Positions 25,731-37,899 of a stretch of DNA of 64,000 bases are shown one piece after another. The notes beneath the pieces are model-generated. The model did no database searches. It worked only from the letters and a program-made list of their open reading frames with translations, and was not told the DNA's origin. Source of the stretch: Sporolactobacillus vineae DSM 21990 = SL153 (GTDB lineage Bacteria; Bacillota; Bacilli; Bacillales; Sporolactobacillaceae); assembly GCF_000377985.1 (NCBI RefSeq), contig NZ_KB899042.1:310001-374000 (forward strand). Reading direction: 5' to 3'. The position numbers and the translations under genes were made by a program. Numbering within the stretch: position 1 is the stretch's first letter; every line of letters starts with the position of its first letter.

Positions 25731-26054
25731 TCATCCTTGTGATGATTCGCTTATCGATTCGATCCCCTGTTCATGCAGGAACTTTACAATCGGTCCGAGT
25801 GAGATAAAGCCTTCACCCAGAACTGTGTCTCCGGAAACCACCAGAGGAAAGAAAAATTCATCGGCATGGATCCGTTCACAATAGACACGGTCTTGTTCGG
25901 TTTCAGGACTTAGGATCGATACATAACGAATCGTCACCTGACCGCCGAACTCACGCGACAGAGCCGCATCAAGCCATTCTGCGGTTGCCCTTGATGAAGG
26001 TGCCTGTACGCAGCTGGCACAAATGACTTCTGCCCCGTACACGGTCAGTTCCAT
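25731..26054 (-). CDS. yuzD: YuzD family protein (DUF1462)
   Basis: 107 aa from ATG 26054, 8 bases after AAGGTGAGG; an in-frame GTG at 26063 touches that site and is rejected. Thioredoxin-like small protein with an N-terminal CASCVQAPSS (CxxC) and the pattern VYGAEVICAS typical of YuzD. Divergent from the nifU-like gene, as yuzD and yutI are neighbours in B. subtilis. Function unknown; the CxxC and partner gene suggest redox or Fe-S related work, which is only inference. Confidence 0.88.
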   Translation of the reverse strand: MELTVYGAEVICASCVQAPSSRATAEWLDAALSREFGGQVTIRYVSILSPETEQDRVYCERIHADEFFFPLVVSGDTVLGEGFISLGPIVKFLHEQGIESISESSQG

Positions 26055-26245
26055 GTTCGCCACCTCACCTTATTCCGGATTAGTTCTAAATATAGCACGA
26101 TCTGGCGAATCAGTCACCGCTGATTGCTCAATACGGCCGTCAAAATAGCTTTTCAGTGGGAAACACGATATAATGACACTATTGGTTACAGTCGTGGCAT
26201 CCGCGAATAAGCATCACCTTTACTATTGATCAGGGAGTGTTTTTA

Positions 26246-26467
26246 ATGTATGAACAGGTTGAAGAAGTCATTGAGAAACTTCGCCCATTCCTGATCCGGG
26301 ACGGCGGAGACGTGGAGCTTCTCGGCGTACATGACGGCATCGTTCGCGTCCGGCTGCTCGGCGCCTGCCAGAACTGCCCGAGTTCCACGCTGACGCTTAA
26401 AGCCGGCATCGAGCAGGCGTTGATGGAGAATGTCCCTGGCGTCAGGGAACTGGAACAAGTCTTCTGA
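26246..26467 (+). CDS. NifU C-terminal domain protein (YutI-like Fe-S scaffold/carrier)
   Basis: 73 aa from ATG 26246, 7-8 bases after GGGAGTG. Consists only of the NifU C-terminal domain: [12 protein letters not shown] and [14 protein letters not shown] with Cys41 and Cys44 that bridge a [4Fe-4S] cluster between two monomers. Delivers clusters to target enzymes. TATAAT at 26169-26174 may be its -10. With YutM/ErpA nearby and SufCDSUB at 33-38 kb, it completes a Fe-S assembly set. Confidence 0.94.
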   Translation: MYEQVEEVIEKLRPFLIRDGGDVELLGVHDGIVRVRLLGACQNCPSSTLTLKAGIEQALMENVPGVRELEQVF

Positions 26468-26489
26468 GAAATTTGGAGAATGATGACGC

Positions 26490-26520
26490 AAAGAATCGGA
26501 CGGTTCCTGTCCGATTCTTT
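26490..26520. terminator. Terminator of the nifU-like gene
   Basis: AAAGAATCGGAC (26490-26501) and its complement (26509-26520), 7-base loop, followed by T7; also faces the end of yutH. Confidence 0.92.
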
Positions 26521-26540
26521 TTTTGCACCTGTTCAGGGAT

Positions 26541-27521
26541 TTATCTCTGCTGTTCGTACGACCCGGCTTTGCTGACCCATTCCGGAACCGGGATCCAGGG
26601 ATAGCGTGCCGCAAGTAACATGAGCAGCCGTTCCTTTTCCGGTGCCCGATCCTCAAACCGTTGCAGAGCCTCATGAAGGTGTGCCGTACCGCTCTCCCGT
26701 TCACTGAAAAAATACTGCTCGCAGCATGCAATATAGGCTTGCGGAAAAAGCAGGCGGGCAAACACCGATGCCGCCGTTCGGCGGGTCAGCGGCCAGATCG
26801 CCTCGTAATCGTCAAGAAACTGTCTGGTAAGCACATCGGCTTCCTGGGCATTTGCCCGCCAGGCAAGTGCTCTTAGCCAATCCGATAAATCACGGGACCG
26901 ATCTTCCGCGACCCAGTTTGCGGGATTCTCGGGATAGAGTGCCCTTATCCCAGTCAGGCGTCTGTGCGTGAGGACCAGGGGATCCGGTTCCGGTTCATCA
27001 ATCGTCAGATTTACCAGATACTGAAGCGCATTTTCAGCGCAACCGGCGAAATAGGCAAAATTTGCGAGGAATATCCGTTCAAAAGGGGTATATTCAGATT
27101 TCCCTTCGAGCTCCCTGAATTTTTCCCCCAGCCGGTCCAGTTGACCGGCCAGTCCGGCCGACTTACCGGAAAGCGGTGATTCGGAAAAATAACTGATATC
27201 GGCGATGCGCGTCTCCTGATGAAAGCGGGCGAGCATCCGTCCCGCCGGCGGCAGTATCTGTCTCTCACCGGGAACCATCATCAAAATCACCCGTTCGCCG
27301 TTCGCCTCCAGTGTAAAGCTGCCGGAAATGGTACGGACCATCCGGCAACAGGGGATCTCCGTATTCTGTGCCAGATGGCCGGCAGCAGACGAAAGGGCAT
27401 CAAAATTCCGGTGATAAAAGGATCGTTCCGGCTGAAAGAAAAGCCGCAGCGGCTGGCTCCCGGACGCCTCCAGCCGGTAATTCCGGCTGACCAGTTCATG
27501 CCGTGCTGCACCATCTTCCAT
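26541..27521 (-). CDS. yutH: YutH-like spore coat-associated protein (CotS/kinase-like fold)
   Basis: 326 aa; ATG 27521 follows AAGGAGGG by 7 bases. The protein resembles the CotS/CotI/YutH group, which have a degenerate aminoglycoside-phosphotransferase fold: an N-terminal lobe, ILPPAGRMLARFHQET (lobe linker and HxD-like region), and a helical C-terminal lobe. A full kinase active site is not evident. In B. subtilis YutH is a coat-associated protein made in the mother cell. Gene order yutI-yutH-(yutG)-yutF is kept, but the yutG (phosphatidylglycerophosphatase A) homologue is missing here. Confidence 0.78.
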   Translation of the reverse strand: MEDGAARHELVSRNYRLEASGSQPLRLFFQPERSFYHRNFDALSSAAGHLAQNTEIPCCRMVRTISGSFTLEANGERVILMMVPGERQILPPAGRMLARFHQETRIADISYFSESPLSGKSAGLAGQLDRLGEKFRELEGKSEYTPFERIFLANFAYFAGCAENALQYLVNLTIDEPEPDPLVLTHRRLTGIRALYPENPANWVAEDRSRDLSDWLRALAWRANAQEADVLTRQFLDDYEAIWPLTRRTAASVFARLLFPQAYIACCEQYFFSERESGTAHLHEALQRFEDRAPEKERLLMLLAARYPWIPVPEWVSKAGSYEQQR

Positions 27522-27602
27522 TCACGTTCCCTCCTTAGCGATCAGGGCTATGCCCAGTCTATGCATCAGGAACAGCGATCAGTAACACCGGCTGTTAAAT
27601 TG

Positions 27603-27630
27603 AAAAAACCGTCCCTTAAAGAGGGGCGGT
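27603..27630 (-). terminator. Terminator of yutF
   Basis: ACCGTCCCT (27608-27616) pairs with AGGGGCGGT (27622-27630), A run at 27603-27608 gives the U tract. Confidence 0.82.
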
Positions 27631-27653
27631 CTGAGAGGTTAATGGATTCAGTT

Positions 27654-28421
27654 TCAGAATTGCCATTCACTGAGTGAATTCACCTGATAAGTGGGCTGAA
27701 CCGGTTTCTGTCTCAATGCCTGAGGTGAAGTCACACCGGTCAGAACAATCAATGTATCCATACCAGCATGAATTCCGGCAAGGATATCTGTGTCATAATT
27801 ATCACCGATCATCAGCGCCCGTTCTTTGGTCGCGCCGATCTTCTTCAATGCGAGTTCGACGATAATCGGTTCCGGCTTGCCGATAAACAGCGGTGCTACA
27901 CCCGTCGAGACACTGATCACTGAAGTCAGTGAACCGTTCCCCGGAACGAGCCCGTGCTCATTAGGGAGGGCAACATCCGGATTAGTGGACACAAACTTTG
28001 CACCGGCGCGGACAGCCAGACAGGCTTTTGCATATTTCTCATAGGTAATCTGCCGGTCCATCCCGAAAGCAACATAATCCGGATGCTCTTCGTCGTACGT
28101 CAGCCCCTCCTGTCTCATCGCCTGCTTCAGGCCCTCTTCGCCAATATAATAGACCGTCGCGTCCGGTTTTTCTGATTTTATGTAGCTTGCCGTGGCCATG
28201 CTCGTCGTCAGCACGTCATCTTCCGTGCAGGGGATACCGAAGCCCTTAAGTTCCTCAGCCACTTTTTCTTTCGTCCGTGTCGAATTGTTCGTTACAAAAA
28301 GGTACCGCAGACCGCGGCGTTTCAGTTCCTTGACAAATGCCACTGCTTCCGGAATTTGTTCCATACCGCGATAAACGGTACCATCCAGGTCGAGCAGAAA
28401 TGCATCATACGTCTTTCTCAT
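27654..28421 (-). CDS. yutF: HAD-family phosphatase, NagD/YutF type
   Basis: 255 aa; ATG 28421 after GGAGGATG. Haloacid dehalogenase fold: DLDGTVYRG (motif I, nucleophile Asp), FVTNNSTR (motif II), a conserved Lys in FIGKPEP and MIGDNYDTDI (motif IV). Matches the TIGR01457-like NagD group that dephosphorylates small sugar or nucleotide phosphates; the physiological substrate is not known. Forms a tight row with yutE (36 bases) and probably yutD on the same strand, as in B. subtilis. Confidence 0.92.
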   Translation of the reverse strand: MRKTYDAFLLDLDGTVYRGMEQIPEAVAFVKELKRRGLRYLFVTNNSTRTKEKVAEELKGFGIPCTEDDVLTTSMATASYIKSEKPDATVYYIGEEGLKQAMRQEGLTYDEEHPDYVAFGMDRQITYEKYAKACLAVRAGAKFVSTNPDVALPNEHGLVPGNGSLTSVISVSTGVAPLFIGKPEPIIVELALKKIGATKERALMIGDNYDTDILAGIHAGMDTLIVLTGVTSPQALRQKPVQPTYQVNSLSEWQF

Positions 28422-28457
28422 CCAGTTTCATCCTCCAGCTCTTTACAGCGGTCTTCA

Positions 28458-28907
28458 TTAGATTTTATGTTTGTCCGGTGTGAAAGCAGATACCGGACCC
28501 AGCTCTTTTTCCAGGTAATCCGTAATCTGTCCGGCGAAGGCTTTTAACGCACGGATATTTTCGCTCATCGCTTTTTCCAGCAGCGCATGATCAACTTCGG
28601 TATAGTGCTGAACCAGCATCCGGCGAAGGTCAATCACCTTTCTGAGCGAATCAGCCTCCTCATGGGGAAGCACCGTTTCATCTTCAAGAATATCGATAAT
28701 GTCTTCATAGCCGCCGGGATCCCGCATGATAAAGCCGTCGATCATCTTGTTGCCCACATCAATGATCGATTCAATCGTATTCTGAACGATCCGTTCAAGG
28801 GCCAGCTTTCCGATCGGTGTCTGCCAGCTGCCTTCCGGAAAAAGCGCAAGCAGGCGATCCAGGTAGTCGAGCTGATGCAAAATAGCTTCTCTGTCCACAA
28901 AGTACAT
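28458..28907 (-). CDS. yutE: YutE family protein (DUF86, HepT-like fold)
   Basis: 149 aa; ATG 28907 after AAGGAGCGG. All-helical protein of the DUF86 family, the fold also used by HepT toxins: LALERIVQNTIESIIDVGN then DILEDETVLPHEEAD and LVQHYTEVDH. The HepT partner MntA (a minimal nucleotidyltransferase) is absent, so a toxin role is not supported here. YutE is a conserved chromosomal gene of Bacillales; function unknown. Confidence 0.88.
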   Translation of the reverse strand: MYFVDREAILHQLDYLDRLLALFPEGSWQTPIGKLALERIVQNTIESIIDVGNKMIDGFIMRDPGGYEDIIDILEDETVLPHEEADSLRKVIDLRRMLVQHYTEVDHALLEKAMSENIRALKAFAGQITDYLEKELGPVSAFTPDKHKI

Positions 28908-29037
28908 AATATGACACCGCTCCTTCGGTCTGTCTGCGGAATCAGCCGTTCTGTTTTACCATCCCGCCGGCAGACTCATGAAATGCTTTTTTCTGAGCAA
29001 AATAATCCGGAAAACGAAGTGGGCTACTCTTGCCGAT

Positions 29038-29328
29038 TTACTTTTTGGAAACTTTTTTCAGAACAAAATAGGCGCAGCCGAAGCCGCAGTATTCCACCAG
29101 ATAATCCACCAGCGTGCTGATTTTCGTGTCAAACGTGGATTTGTGATTGCTGTCTTCGTAAAACCCGCGGAGACGCAGCTGATCGTAGCCCCAGTCACCG
29201 ACAATGTAATCAAACTTTTCAAGGATATCGCTGTATCTTTTTAAAAATGCATCTTCATTCCAGCCATTTCGTACATCTTTGATCACCTCGTATCGGCGGT
29301 GATCGACAGATACGGTCGTTTCAAACAC
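29038..29328 (-). CDS. yutD: YutD family protein
   Basis: 96 aa from GTG 29328, 9 bases after GAGGG; the longer frame from 29427 includes a TATAAT-like promoter (29416-29411) and is unlikely to be translated. The core RYSDILEKFDYIVGDWGYDQ, LRLRGFY and YCGFGCAYFVLKK is characteristic of YutD, a small conserved protein of Bacillales (about 100 aa) without known function. Divergent from the LytH-like gene. Confidence 0.86.
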   Translation of the reverse strand: MFETTVSVDHRRYEVIKDVRNGWNEDAFLKRYSDILEKFDYIVGDWGYDQLRLRGFYEDSNHKSTFDTKISTLVDYLVEYCGFGCAYFVLKKVSKK

Positions 29329-29515
29329 GTGGGTTTTCCCTCTTTCCGCTGCCCGGCAGTGAAGACTGAAGCGGGTGCTCCTGTGATTCAGCCGAGATGA
29401 TCCTGCTTCCATTATAACAGATCGCACCGGTAAGCGAAAAAAGTCCTGCCCCGGATAAAAGTGGCGGTTCCCGCAGCTCCCGGTGATGAAGAATTCAGAA
29501 AGGATGAGCGCAATA

Positions 29516-30505
29516 ATGAATCGTGTCTCGAAAATGATGTTTTGTCTGATGACCTTTTTCTTTGCTTATTCCGGTTTTGCTGATGCCGAGCACAGTGATC
29601 CGGTGACGCCGGCGGATCAGCGAAAGAGCCTGTATCTTAAAACAGCTGCCCTGACCGGAGTTGACTGGGCGATGCTTGCCGCCTGCGACCAGTATGCCCG
29701 CAATATCACCGCTTCGGTAAACCGTCCGGAACACCGACCGCTGATCAGTCTGACAAGTACGGACCGGGACTGGGCAGGGCTCTTTAATATCCGTCTGCAC
29801 GACCAGGATCCGGTCTCGATTGATTTCTTCGGTGGAACAGGAAAGGATGGCAACGGGGACGGCAAAGCCGACCCGAAAAACCCGGAAGATGCGCTGCTGG
29901 CCTTTGCCGAGCAGCTTGCCGCTTTCGGTCCGGGAGAAGAGAATACCCGTATTGCCATCTGGAATTATTTTCACAGAGGAAAGGCGGTCGAACTGATTGA
30001 AGAGAATGCGGCTATTTTTCGAAAATTCAATACAGTCAATTTAACCGGCTATGCTTTTCCACTTCCGCTGACCGCAAATTATGATTATGAGCCGACATGG
30101 GGCGCGCGCCGCGGCTGGGGCGGCCTGCGCATTCATGAAGGAACCGATCTGTTCGCCGACTATGGGACACCGGTACGGGCAACGGCCTACGGGGTCATCG
30201 AAATGAAGGGCTGGAATAAATACGGAGGATGGCGGATCGGTCTTCGCGACCTTCAGGGAAATTATCACTATTTTGCCCACCTGAATGGTTATGCCCCGCA
30301 TCTGAAGAAAGGCACGGTCACCAGCCCGGGCCAGATTATCGGCTATGTGGGCAGCTCGGGTTATGGTCCGAAGGGGACGATGGGCAAGTTTCCCCCGCAC
30401 TTACACTACGGCCTCTATCATGATAACGGCGTCAGCGAATATTCCATTGATCCCTATCCCTCCCTGCGGCTCTGGGAGAATCAGGAACGTCTCAAAAGGA
30501 GATAA
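29516..30505 (+). CDS. lytH: Secreted M23 peptidase, LytH/YunA-like
   Basis: 329 aa from ATG 29516 (start of the signal peptide MNRVSKMMFCLMTFFFAYSG; cleavage near FADA). C-terminal M23 (LytM) zinc peptidase domain with HEGTDLFADYGT (His and Asp zinc ligands), FAHLNGY and HLHYGLYH. In B. subtilis LytH (YunA) is an L-Ala-D-Glu peptidase that trims spore cortex peptidoglycan and is made late in the mother cell; its position before yunB-yunC-yunD supports orthology. An acidic loop DGNGDGKADP in the N-terminal half looks like a calcium-binding EF-hand-type loop. Substrate assignment is by synteny. Confidence 0.82.
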   Translation: MNRVSKMMFCLMTFFFAYSGFADAEHSDPVTPADQRKSLYLKTAALTGVDWAMLAACDQYARNITASVNRPEHRPLISLTSTDRDWAGLFNIRLHDQDPVSIDFFGGTGKDGNGDGKADPKNPEDALLAFAEQLAAFGPGEENTRIAIWNYFHRGKAVELIEENAAIFRKFNTVNLTGYAFPLPLTANYDYEPTWGARRGWGGLRIHEGTDLFADYGTPVRATAYGVIEMKGWNKYGGWRIGLRDLQGNYHYFAHLNGYAPHLKKGTVTSPGQIIGYVGSSGYGPKGTMGKFPPHLHYGLYHDNGVSEYSIDPYPSLRLWENQERLKRR

Positions 30506-30521
30506 GGACTACGGATTCTGG

Positions 30522-31349
30522 CTACTGACTGTTCGCTGAAGTTCCCTTATTCGAGCTGCCCGGTGGATTCACCGGAAGTGCCGGTGACAACCCGCTCGCG
30601 CCTGAACTGTAATAATAAGGCACACCTTTGGGAAGGACACTGGAAGCAACTGGAATATGCTGAGAAATGGTTTTGGACTGAATGGCAAACGGAACAATGA
30701 CGTCTACTTTTACTTTGACGTCCAGATAAATCATAAAAACAATATTGTTAATCCCGATATTCTGATAGTTCCAGCGCAGATCCGTCTGAACATTGCTGAC
30801 GACATCCATCTTCACCGGTACTCTCGGACCGTAATTGCTCAGTAAAGCATTGTTCATAATCTGTCCGAGCGGGATGTCGGCAATAATCCCTCTGTTTCTT
30901 TCGCCTATGAAATATTCCAGATCCGATCCGGGACCATTCGTCATTGAAATTTGTCCTTTTTCCGCAGCGCGGAGAAACCAGAGGATCCGGTTGGATACCA
31001 CGGTCTTTATCCGGTTTGCCTCACCCGAATCAAGGTAGTAATAGCTGATCTCTTTCTGGTTATTCAGGTGGGTCACGATCAATTTATTCGCATCAATGCC
31101 CGGCTGCTTGTTCGGATCATCGCCGGACTTCAGGTTCGCCAGGACACTTTCTCCGGTACCATAATTGATGGCATAGTTGCCCAACTGCTCAGCCTGGGTC
31201 ACGGCAATGCCCATTAGCGCCGGCTTCATCTGTTCATTCACCAGCCAGATACCCATCGACGTGAACAGGACAAAAAGGATCAGCGAAACAAAAAACACTC
31301 TTCTGGCCGGCATACTCCTGCTTCGGTAACGTCTGCTGGGTTTAAACAT
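30522..31349 (-). CDS. yunB: Sporulation protein YunB
   Basis: 275 aa; ATG 31349 is 7-8 bases after AAGGGGG. Basic N-terminus (FKPSRRYRSRSM), one membrane anchor (residues about 18-38), then an extracytoplasmic domain with NRGIIADIPLGQIMNNALLS and INNIVFMIYLDVKVKVDVIV. YunB is a mother-cell sporulation protein needed for normal spore morphology, conserved among endospore formers. The Ser/Pro/Gly-rich C-terminal tail (residues 250-275) is not conserved. Order LytH-YunB-YunC-YunD agrees with B. subtilis, though lytH here is convergent with yunB. Confidence 0.9.
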   Translation of the reverse strand: MFKPSRRYRSRSMPARRVFFVSLILFVLFTSMGIWLVNEQMKPALMGIAVTQAEQLGNYAINYGTGESVLANLKSGDDPNKQPGIDANKLIVTHLNNQKEISYYYLDSGEANRIKTVVSNRILWFLRAAEKGQISMTNGPGSDLEYFIGERNRGIIADIPLGQIMNNALLSNYGPRVPVKMDVVSNVQTDLRWNYQNIGINNIVFMIYLDVKVKVDVIVPFAIQSKTISQHIPVASSVLPKGVPYYYSSGASGLSPALPVNPPGSSNKGTSANSQ

Positions 31350-31421
31350 GACAAACCCCCTTCACAACATCTATATGCCGCAAAGGGGACAGATAAAAGT
31401 CTTTTATTAATTCGGGAAGAG

Positions 31422-31721
31422 CTACATGAGCAGAAGAGCGTCTCTCCCTGACGTTCCGGGAACGATGCCTCGTTTTTCCGCCTCGAGCGTCACCTCCGCC
31501 AGCGGCGCGTCAAGAAGCTCCTCCAGCGTCCTGACGCCGACGGCTTTTCCGGCGATGATCCGACGGTCGGAGAGTTGATCATTCAGCAGCCTCACATCAA
31601 GGGCTCCGCACATAATATATCCCGTATCATTCGATATGCTGAGCAGCGTCGTCTTCGGCAGTTTTACCGATACTCCTGTAAATGGCCTGCCGCCGATTTC
31701 AATCAGTTTCAACTGAATCAA
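31422..31721 (-). CDS. yunC: YunC family protein (DUF1805)
   Basis: 99 aa from TTG 31721, 9 bases after AAGGAGG; no ATG fits. The compact sequence contains LPKTTLLSISNDTGYIMCGA and RRIIAGKAVGVRTLEELLDA, typical of DUF1805. The family is conserved beside yunD. Function unknown. Confidence 0.87.
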   Translation of the reverse strand: MIQLKLIEIGGRPFTGVSVKLPKTTLLSISNDTGYIMCGALDVRLLNDQLSDRRIIAGKAVGVRTLEELLDAPLAEVTLEAEKRGIVPGTSGRDALLLM

Positions 31722-31798
31722 TTTCAGCCGCCTCCTTCGCTACAGCCTATGAACGCTCCGCAAAGAAGGTGACAGATACCCGACTGTCCGAACAGGGA

Positions 31799-33175
31799 TT
31801 AATCCAGTTCGCTCAGGCGCCAGGCCAGCAGATCCCGCAGCGTCTCAGGAAGGTAGAACTCCTGCCGGGCCCGCACAATCGGCGGCAGAAAGTGCCCCAT
31901 TGTAAAGACATCGATCGTCCCGATACTGTATTTTTTCTTCAGATCAAGCGGCGCTCCCGCGACACGAATCGTTGCGGCACGGACTTCTCCGCTCTCCGGA
32001 TCGGTCGCATACGTCAGATGGCTGAAAATCAGTTTCCCGATGACTTTGCCGCGAAATCCGAAGCCTTTGAGTTCGTAAGTCTGAAAATCCTTTTTCAGTC
32101 CGATCGCAATCATCTCGGCAATCTCTTGACCAGTAACTACCACCCGGCACGGATTAATCGGATGCGGACAAATATGGTGAATATCATAACGGGTAACCGC
32201 ACCGGCCGGCAAGCCTTCAAGGATGACGCCGGCATTGACCATGCCGATCTGCGCGTGGCACCACTTCCGGAGCGCGTCAGCCATGATTGACGTGATCTCG
32301 GTATCCTGATACCAGTTGACTTGAAGCGGCCGTTTCAGCCACGTGATTTGTTCCTGCATCCTGTTTACCCCGTCAGCAGTCAGCCGGCGTACTTCCTGAT
32401 CCGTCTGTGCATCAGGCGCCTCTCTCAGCGTCACGAGATCGGCTCCCTTATGAACCACCTTGTGCGCTTTTTCATCGTATTCAACGACGACGTGACCCGC
32501 GTAGCGCCCGTATTTTCCGGCCTGGGCAATCAATGTCGTGCCGACCGTCAGTCCCTGCTCCAGCGCATGATGGGTATGGGCCCCGATGATCACATCGATG
32601 CCATCGAGTTCCTCAGCAACCCGTTCGTCAAAAGGAAGACCGACATGTGAGAGCAGAACAATCAGATCTGTCTTCGGCTTCAGGGCCGCTACGATCGGCT
32701 TCAGTTCAGTCATCGGATCATGGATATCCCATCCCAGCAAACTGTAGAACTTAGGAAATGCAGCAGTCAGGCCAATCAGGCCGACCCGAACACCGGCCAT
32801 CTGATGAATCGTCCACGGGATGCACCACTCCGGCCGTTTCCCGTTCTCGTCATACAGATTGGCCAGAATAATCGTGAACTTCCGCTTCTCATAGGCGACC
32901 TTCAGAATATCTTTTGTAAACGTAATGCCTTCATTATTTCCGATCGTAATATAATCATATCCGGCATCATTCAGCAGCCGGACATTGCCCCGACCCAAAA
33001 GGCCCTCCGTCATCGGATGATAACGGTCCATATGATCACCAAGATCGAGTGTCAGGTATGGTTCTCCCTGGCGGCGCAGTGTCCTGCGCTCCTTATTCAG
33101 AAAACTGACGAGACTGCCCCAGTGATCAAAGTGACTGTGCAGATCATTTGTGTGTAAAAAGTGAAGTGATATCAA
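31799..33175 (-). CDS. yunD: Bifunctional metallophosphatase / 5'-nucleotidase (YunD-like)
   Basis: 458 aa from TTG 33175, 7 bases after GGGAGG. Metallophosphoesterase motifs run in order: FLHTNDLHSH, LDLGDHMDRY, TIGNNEG, LLSHVG and GAHTHH, then a 5'-nucleotidase C-terminal domain (MVNAGVILEGLPAG, TRYDIHHICPHP). Unlike secreted UshA it has no signal peptide, so it acts in the cytoplasm, as B. subtilis YunD. Probably hydrolyses nucleotide phosphates. Spaced 77 bases from yunC on the same strand. Confidence 0.92.
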   Translation of the reverse strand: MISLHFLHTNDLHSHFDHWGSLVSFLNKERRTLRRQGEPYLTLDLGDHMDRYHPMTEGLLGRGNVRLLNDAGYDYITIGNNEGITFTKDILKVAYEKRKFTIILANLYDENGKRPEWCIPWTIHQMAGVRVGLIGLTAAFPKFYSLLGWDIHDPMTELKPIVAALKPKTDLIVLLSHVGLPFDERVAEELDGIDVIIGAHTHHALEQGLTVGTTLIAQAGKYGRYAGHVVVEYDEKAHKVVHKGADLVTLREAPDAQTDQEVRRLTADGVNRMQEQITWLKRPLQVNWYQDTEITSIMADALRKWCHAQIGMVNAGVILEGLPAGAVTRYDIHHICPHPINPCRVVVTGQEIAEMIAIGLKKDFQTYELKGFGFRGKVIGKLIFSHLTYATDPESGEVRAATIRVAGAPLDLKKKYSIGTIDVFTMGHFLPPIVRARQEFYLPETLRDLLAWRLSELD

Positions 33176-33306
33176 ACATAGGCCTCCCAGGCTTCACGTT
33201 CAGTCAAACGAGGATCCTTATCCGGACCCAGATTATCATTTTAATCCAACTCTCCGGCCCTGTCTGTCAGAAAAGCACGCTTTCTGTTTCCTCGGCAGAA
33301 TAAACC

Positions 33307-33345
33307 GGAGGGCCTCCGATCTGACACCCAGATCGAAAGCCCCCC
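33307..33345 (-). terminator. Possible terminator of the suf operon
   Basis: CGATCTG (33317-33323) / CAGATCG (33329-33335) with outer GGGC/GCCC pairs across a small internal loop; followed on the minus strand by CGGTTTATT, so the U tract is poor. Confidence 0.55.
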
Positions 33346-33373
33346 GTCCGTTGAAAGAAAATTTGCAGTAGGA

Positions 33374-34777
33374 TCAACCGATGGATCCAGCCATATTGTA
33401 TTTAATCAGCCGGTTCATTTCGACAGCGTATTCCATCGGGAGTTCTTTGGTAAACGGTTCAATGAAGCCCATCACAATCATCTCTGTAGCTTCTTCTTCA
33501 GTAAGCCCGCGGCTCATCAGATAGAACAGCTGCTCTTCGGACACTTTGGATACTTTCGCTTCATGTTCCAGTGAGATATCTTTATTCAGTACCTCATTAT
33601 AGGGCACAGTGTCGGAAGTCGACTGTGCATCCATAATTAACGTGTCGCATTCAACATGTGCCCGCGAATTTTTCGCTTTCGGACTGAAATGAACTTTTCC
33701 GCGATAGGTAACATTGCCGCCGTTTTTCGCAATCGATTTTGAAATGATCGTGGATGACGTATTCGGTGCCAGATGAATCATCTTTGACCCGGTATCCTGA
33801 TTCTGCCCCTTGCCGCCGATGGCAATCGTCAGTGTATTCCCCCGGGCGCCTTCACCTTTAAGAACGACAGACGGATATTTCATTGTGACACAGGAGCCGA
33901 TGTTCCCGTCAACCCATTCCATCGTGGCGTGTGCTTCACAAATGGCACGCTGGGTAACCAGATTGTAAACATTGTTCGCCCAGTTCTGAATGGTCGTATA
34001 CCGGCAGTAGGCGTTCTTACGGACATAAATTTCCACAATGCCGCTGTGCAGCGAGCTGTTGGAGTACACAGGTGCCGTGCACCCTTCGACGTAGTGGACG
34101 GAAGCACCTTCGTCGACAACGATCAGCGTCCGCTCAAACTGGCCCATGCTTTCGGAATTGATCCGGAAGTAAGCCTGCAGCGGGGTCTTGCACTTAACAC
34201 CCTTCGGCACGTAGACGAACGAACCGCCGGACCAGCAAGCTGCATTTAATGCGGAAAATTTATTGTCGGCATAAGAAATCACTCTGCCAAAGTATTCACG
34301 AAACAGGTTTTCATGTTTCTTCAGTGCTGAGTCGGTATCCATAAAGATGATCCCCTCTTTCTCGAGATCCTTCTTCATGCTGTGATAAACAACTTCTGAT
34401 TCATATTGTGCCGAGACACCGGCAAGATATTTGCGTTCGGCTTCCGGAATCCCCAGCTTGTCGAACGTGTCCTTAATCTCTCCCGGAACTTCATCCCAGG
34501 AACGGCCCTGATTCTGAACGGGTTTTACGTAATAGGTCAGGTCGTCAAATTTCAGAGCACTGAGATCGGCGCCCCACTGAGGCATCGGCCGCTTGAAGAA
34601 ATGGTGCAGACCCTTAAGCCGGTATTCCAGCATCCATTTCGGTTCATTCTTCTTTTTTGAGATTTCACGGACGATATCCTCGCTCAATCCCCGTTTGGTA
34701 CGGAACACGGAGACATCCTTTTCTCTGAATCCGTATTTATATTCATCAATTTCCGGAATCTTCTGTTCTGTGGCCAT
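33374..34777 (-). CDS. sufB: Fe-S cluster assembly protein SufB
   Basis: 467 aa; ATG 34777 is 8 bases after GGAGGC. SufB is the scaffold subunit of the SufBCD complex where the Fe-S cluster is built. The beta-helix core is recognisable ([20 protein letters not shown] region, [29 protein letters not shown]) and the C-terminal SufC-binding segment includes [20 protein letters not shown]. Last gene of sufCDSUB, 114 bases after sufU. Essential in B. subtilis, where Suf is the only full system. Confidence 0.97.
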   Translation of the reverse strand: MATEQKIPEIDEYKYGFREKDVSVFRTKRGLSEDIVREISKKKNEPKWMLEYRLKGLHHFFKRPMPQWGADLSALKFDDLTYYVKPVQNQGRSWDEVPGEIKDTFDKLGIPEAERKYLAGVSAQYESEVVYHSMKKDLEKEGIIFMDTDSALKKHENLFREYFGRVISYADNKFSALNAACWSGGSFVYVPKGVKCKTPLQAYFRINSESMGQFERTLIVVDEGASVHYVEGCTAPVYSNSSLHSGIVEIYVRKNAYCRYTTIQNWANNVYNLVTQRAICEAHATMEWVDGNIGSCVTMKYPSVVLKGEGARGNTLTIAIGGKGQNQDTGSKMIHLAPNTSSTIISKSIAKNGGNVTYRGKVHFSPKAKNSRAHVECDTLIMDAQSTSDTVPYNEVLNKDISLEHEAKVSKVSEEQLFYLMSRGLTEEEATEMIVMGFIEPFTKELPMEYAVEMNRLIKYNMAGSIG

Positions 34778-34891
34778 GACATTGCGCCTCCTTTAAATTT
34801 TCTGTCAGAACGGATCACTTGAAGGTTTCGTCTTGTTAGGTCCGATGATCTTGTCTTCATCATTTTAACAGAATTCACAGAATTGTTGAAA

Positions 34892-37867
<2,976 letters not shown>

Positions 37868-37899
37868 ATTCTCACTCCTGTTCTCCGTATGGTGGCTGA

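Noticed and set aside
28458-28907. HepT toxin of a MNT/HepT system
   Set aside because: Conserved chromosomal YutE with no nucleotidyltransferase partner.
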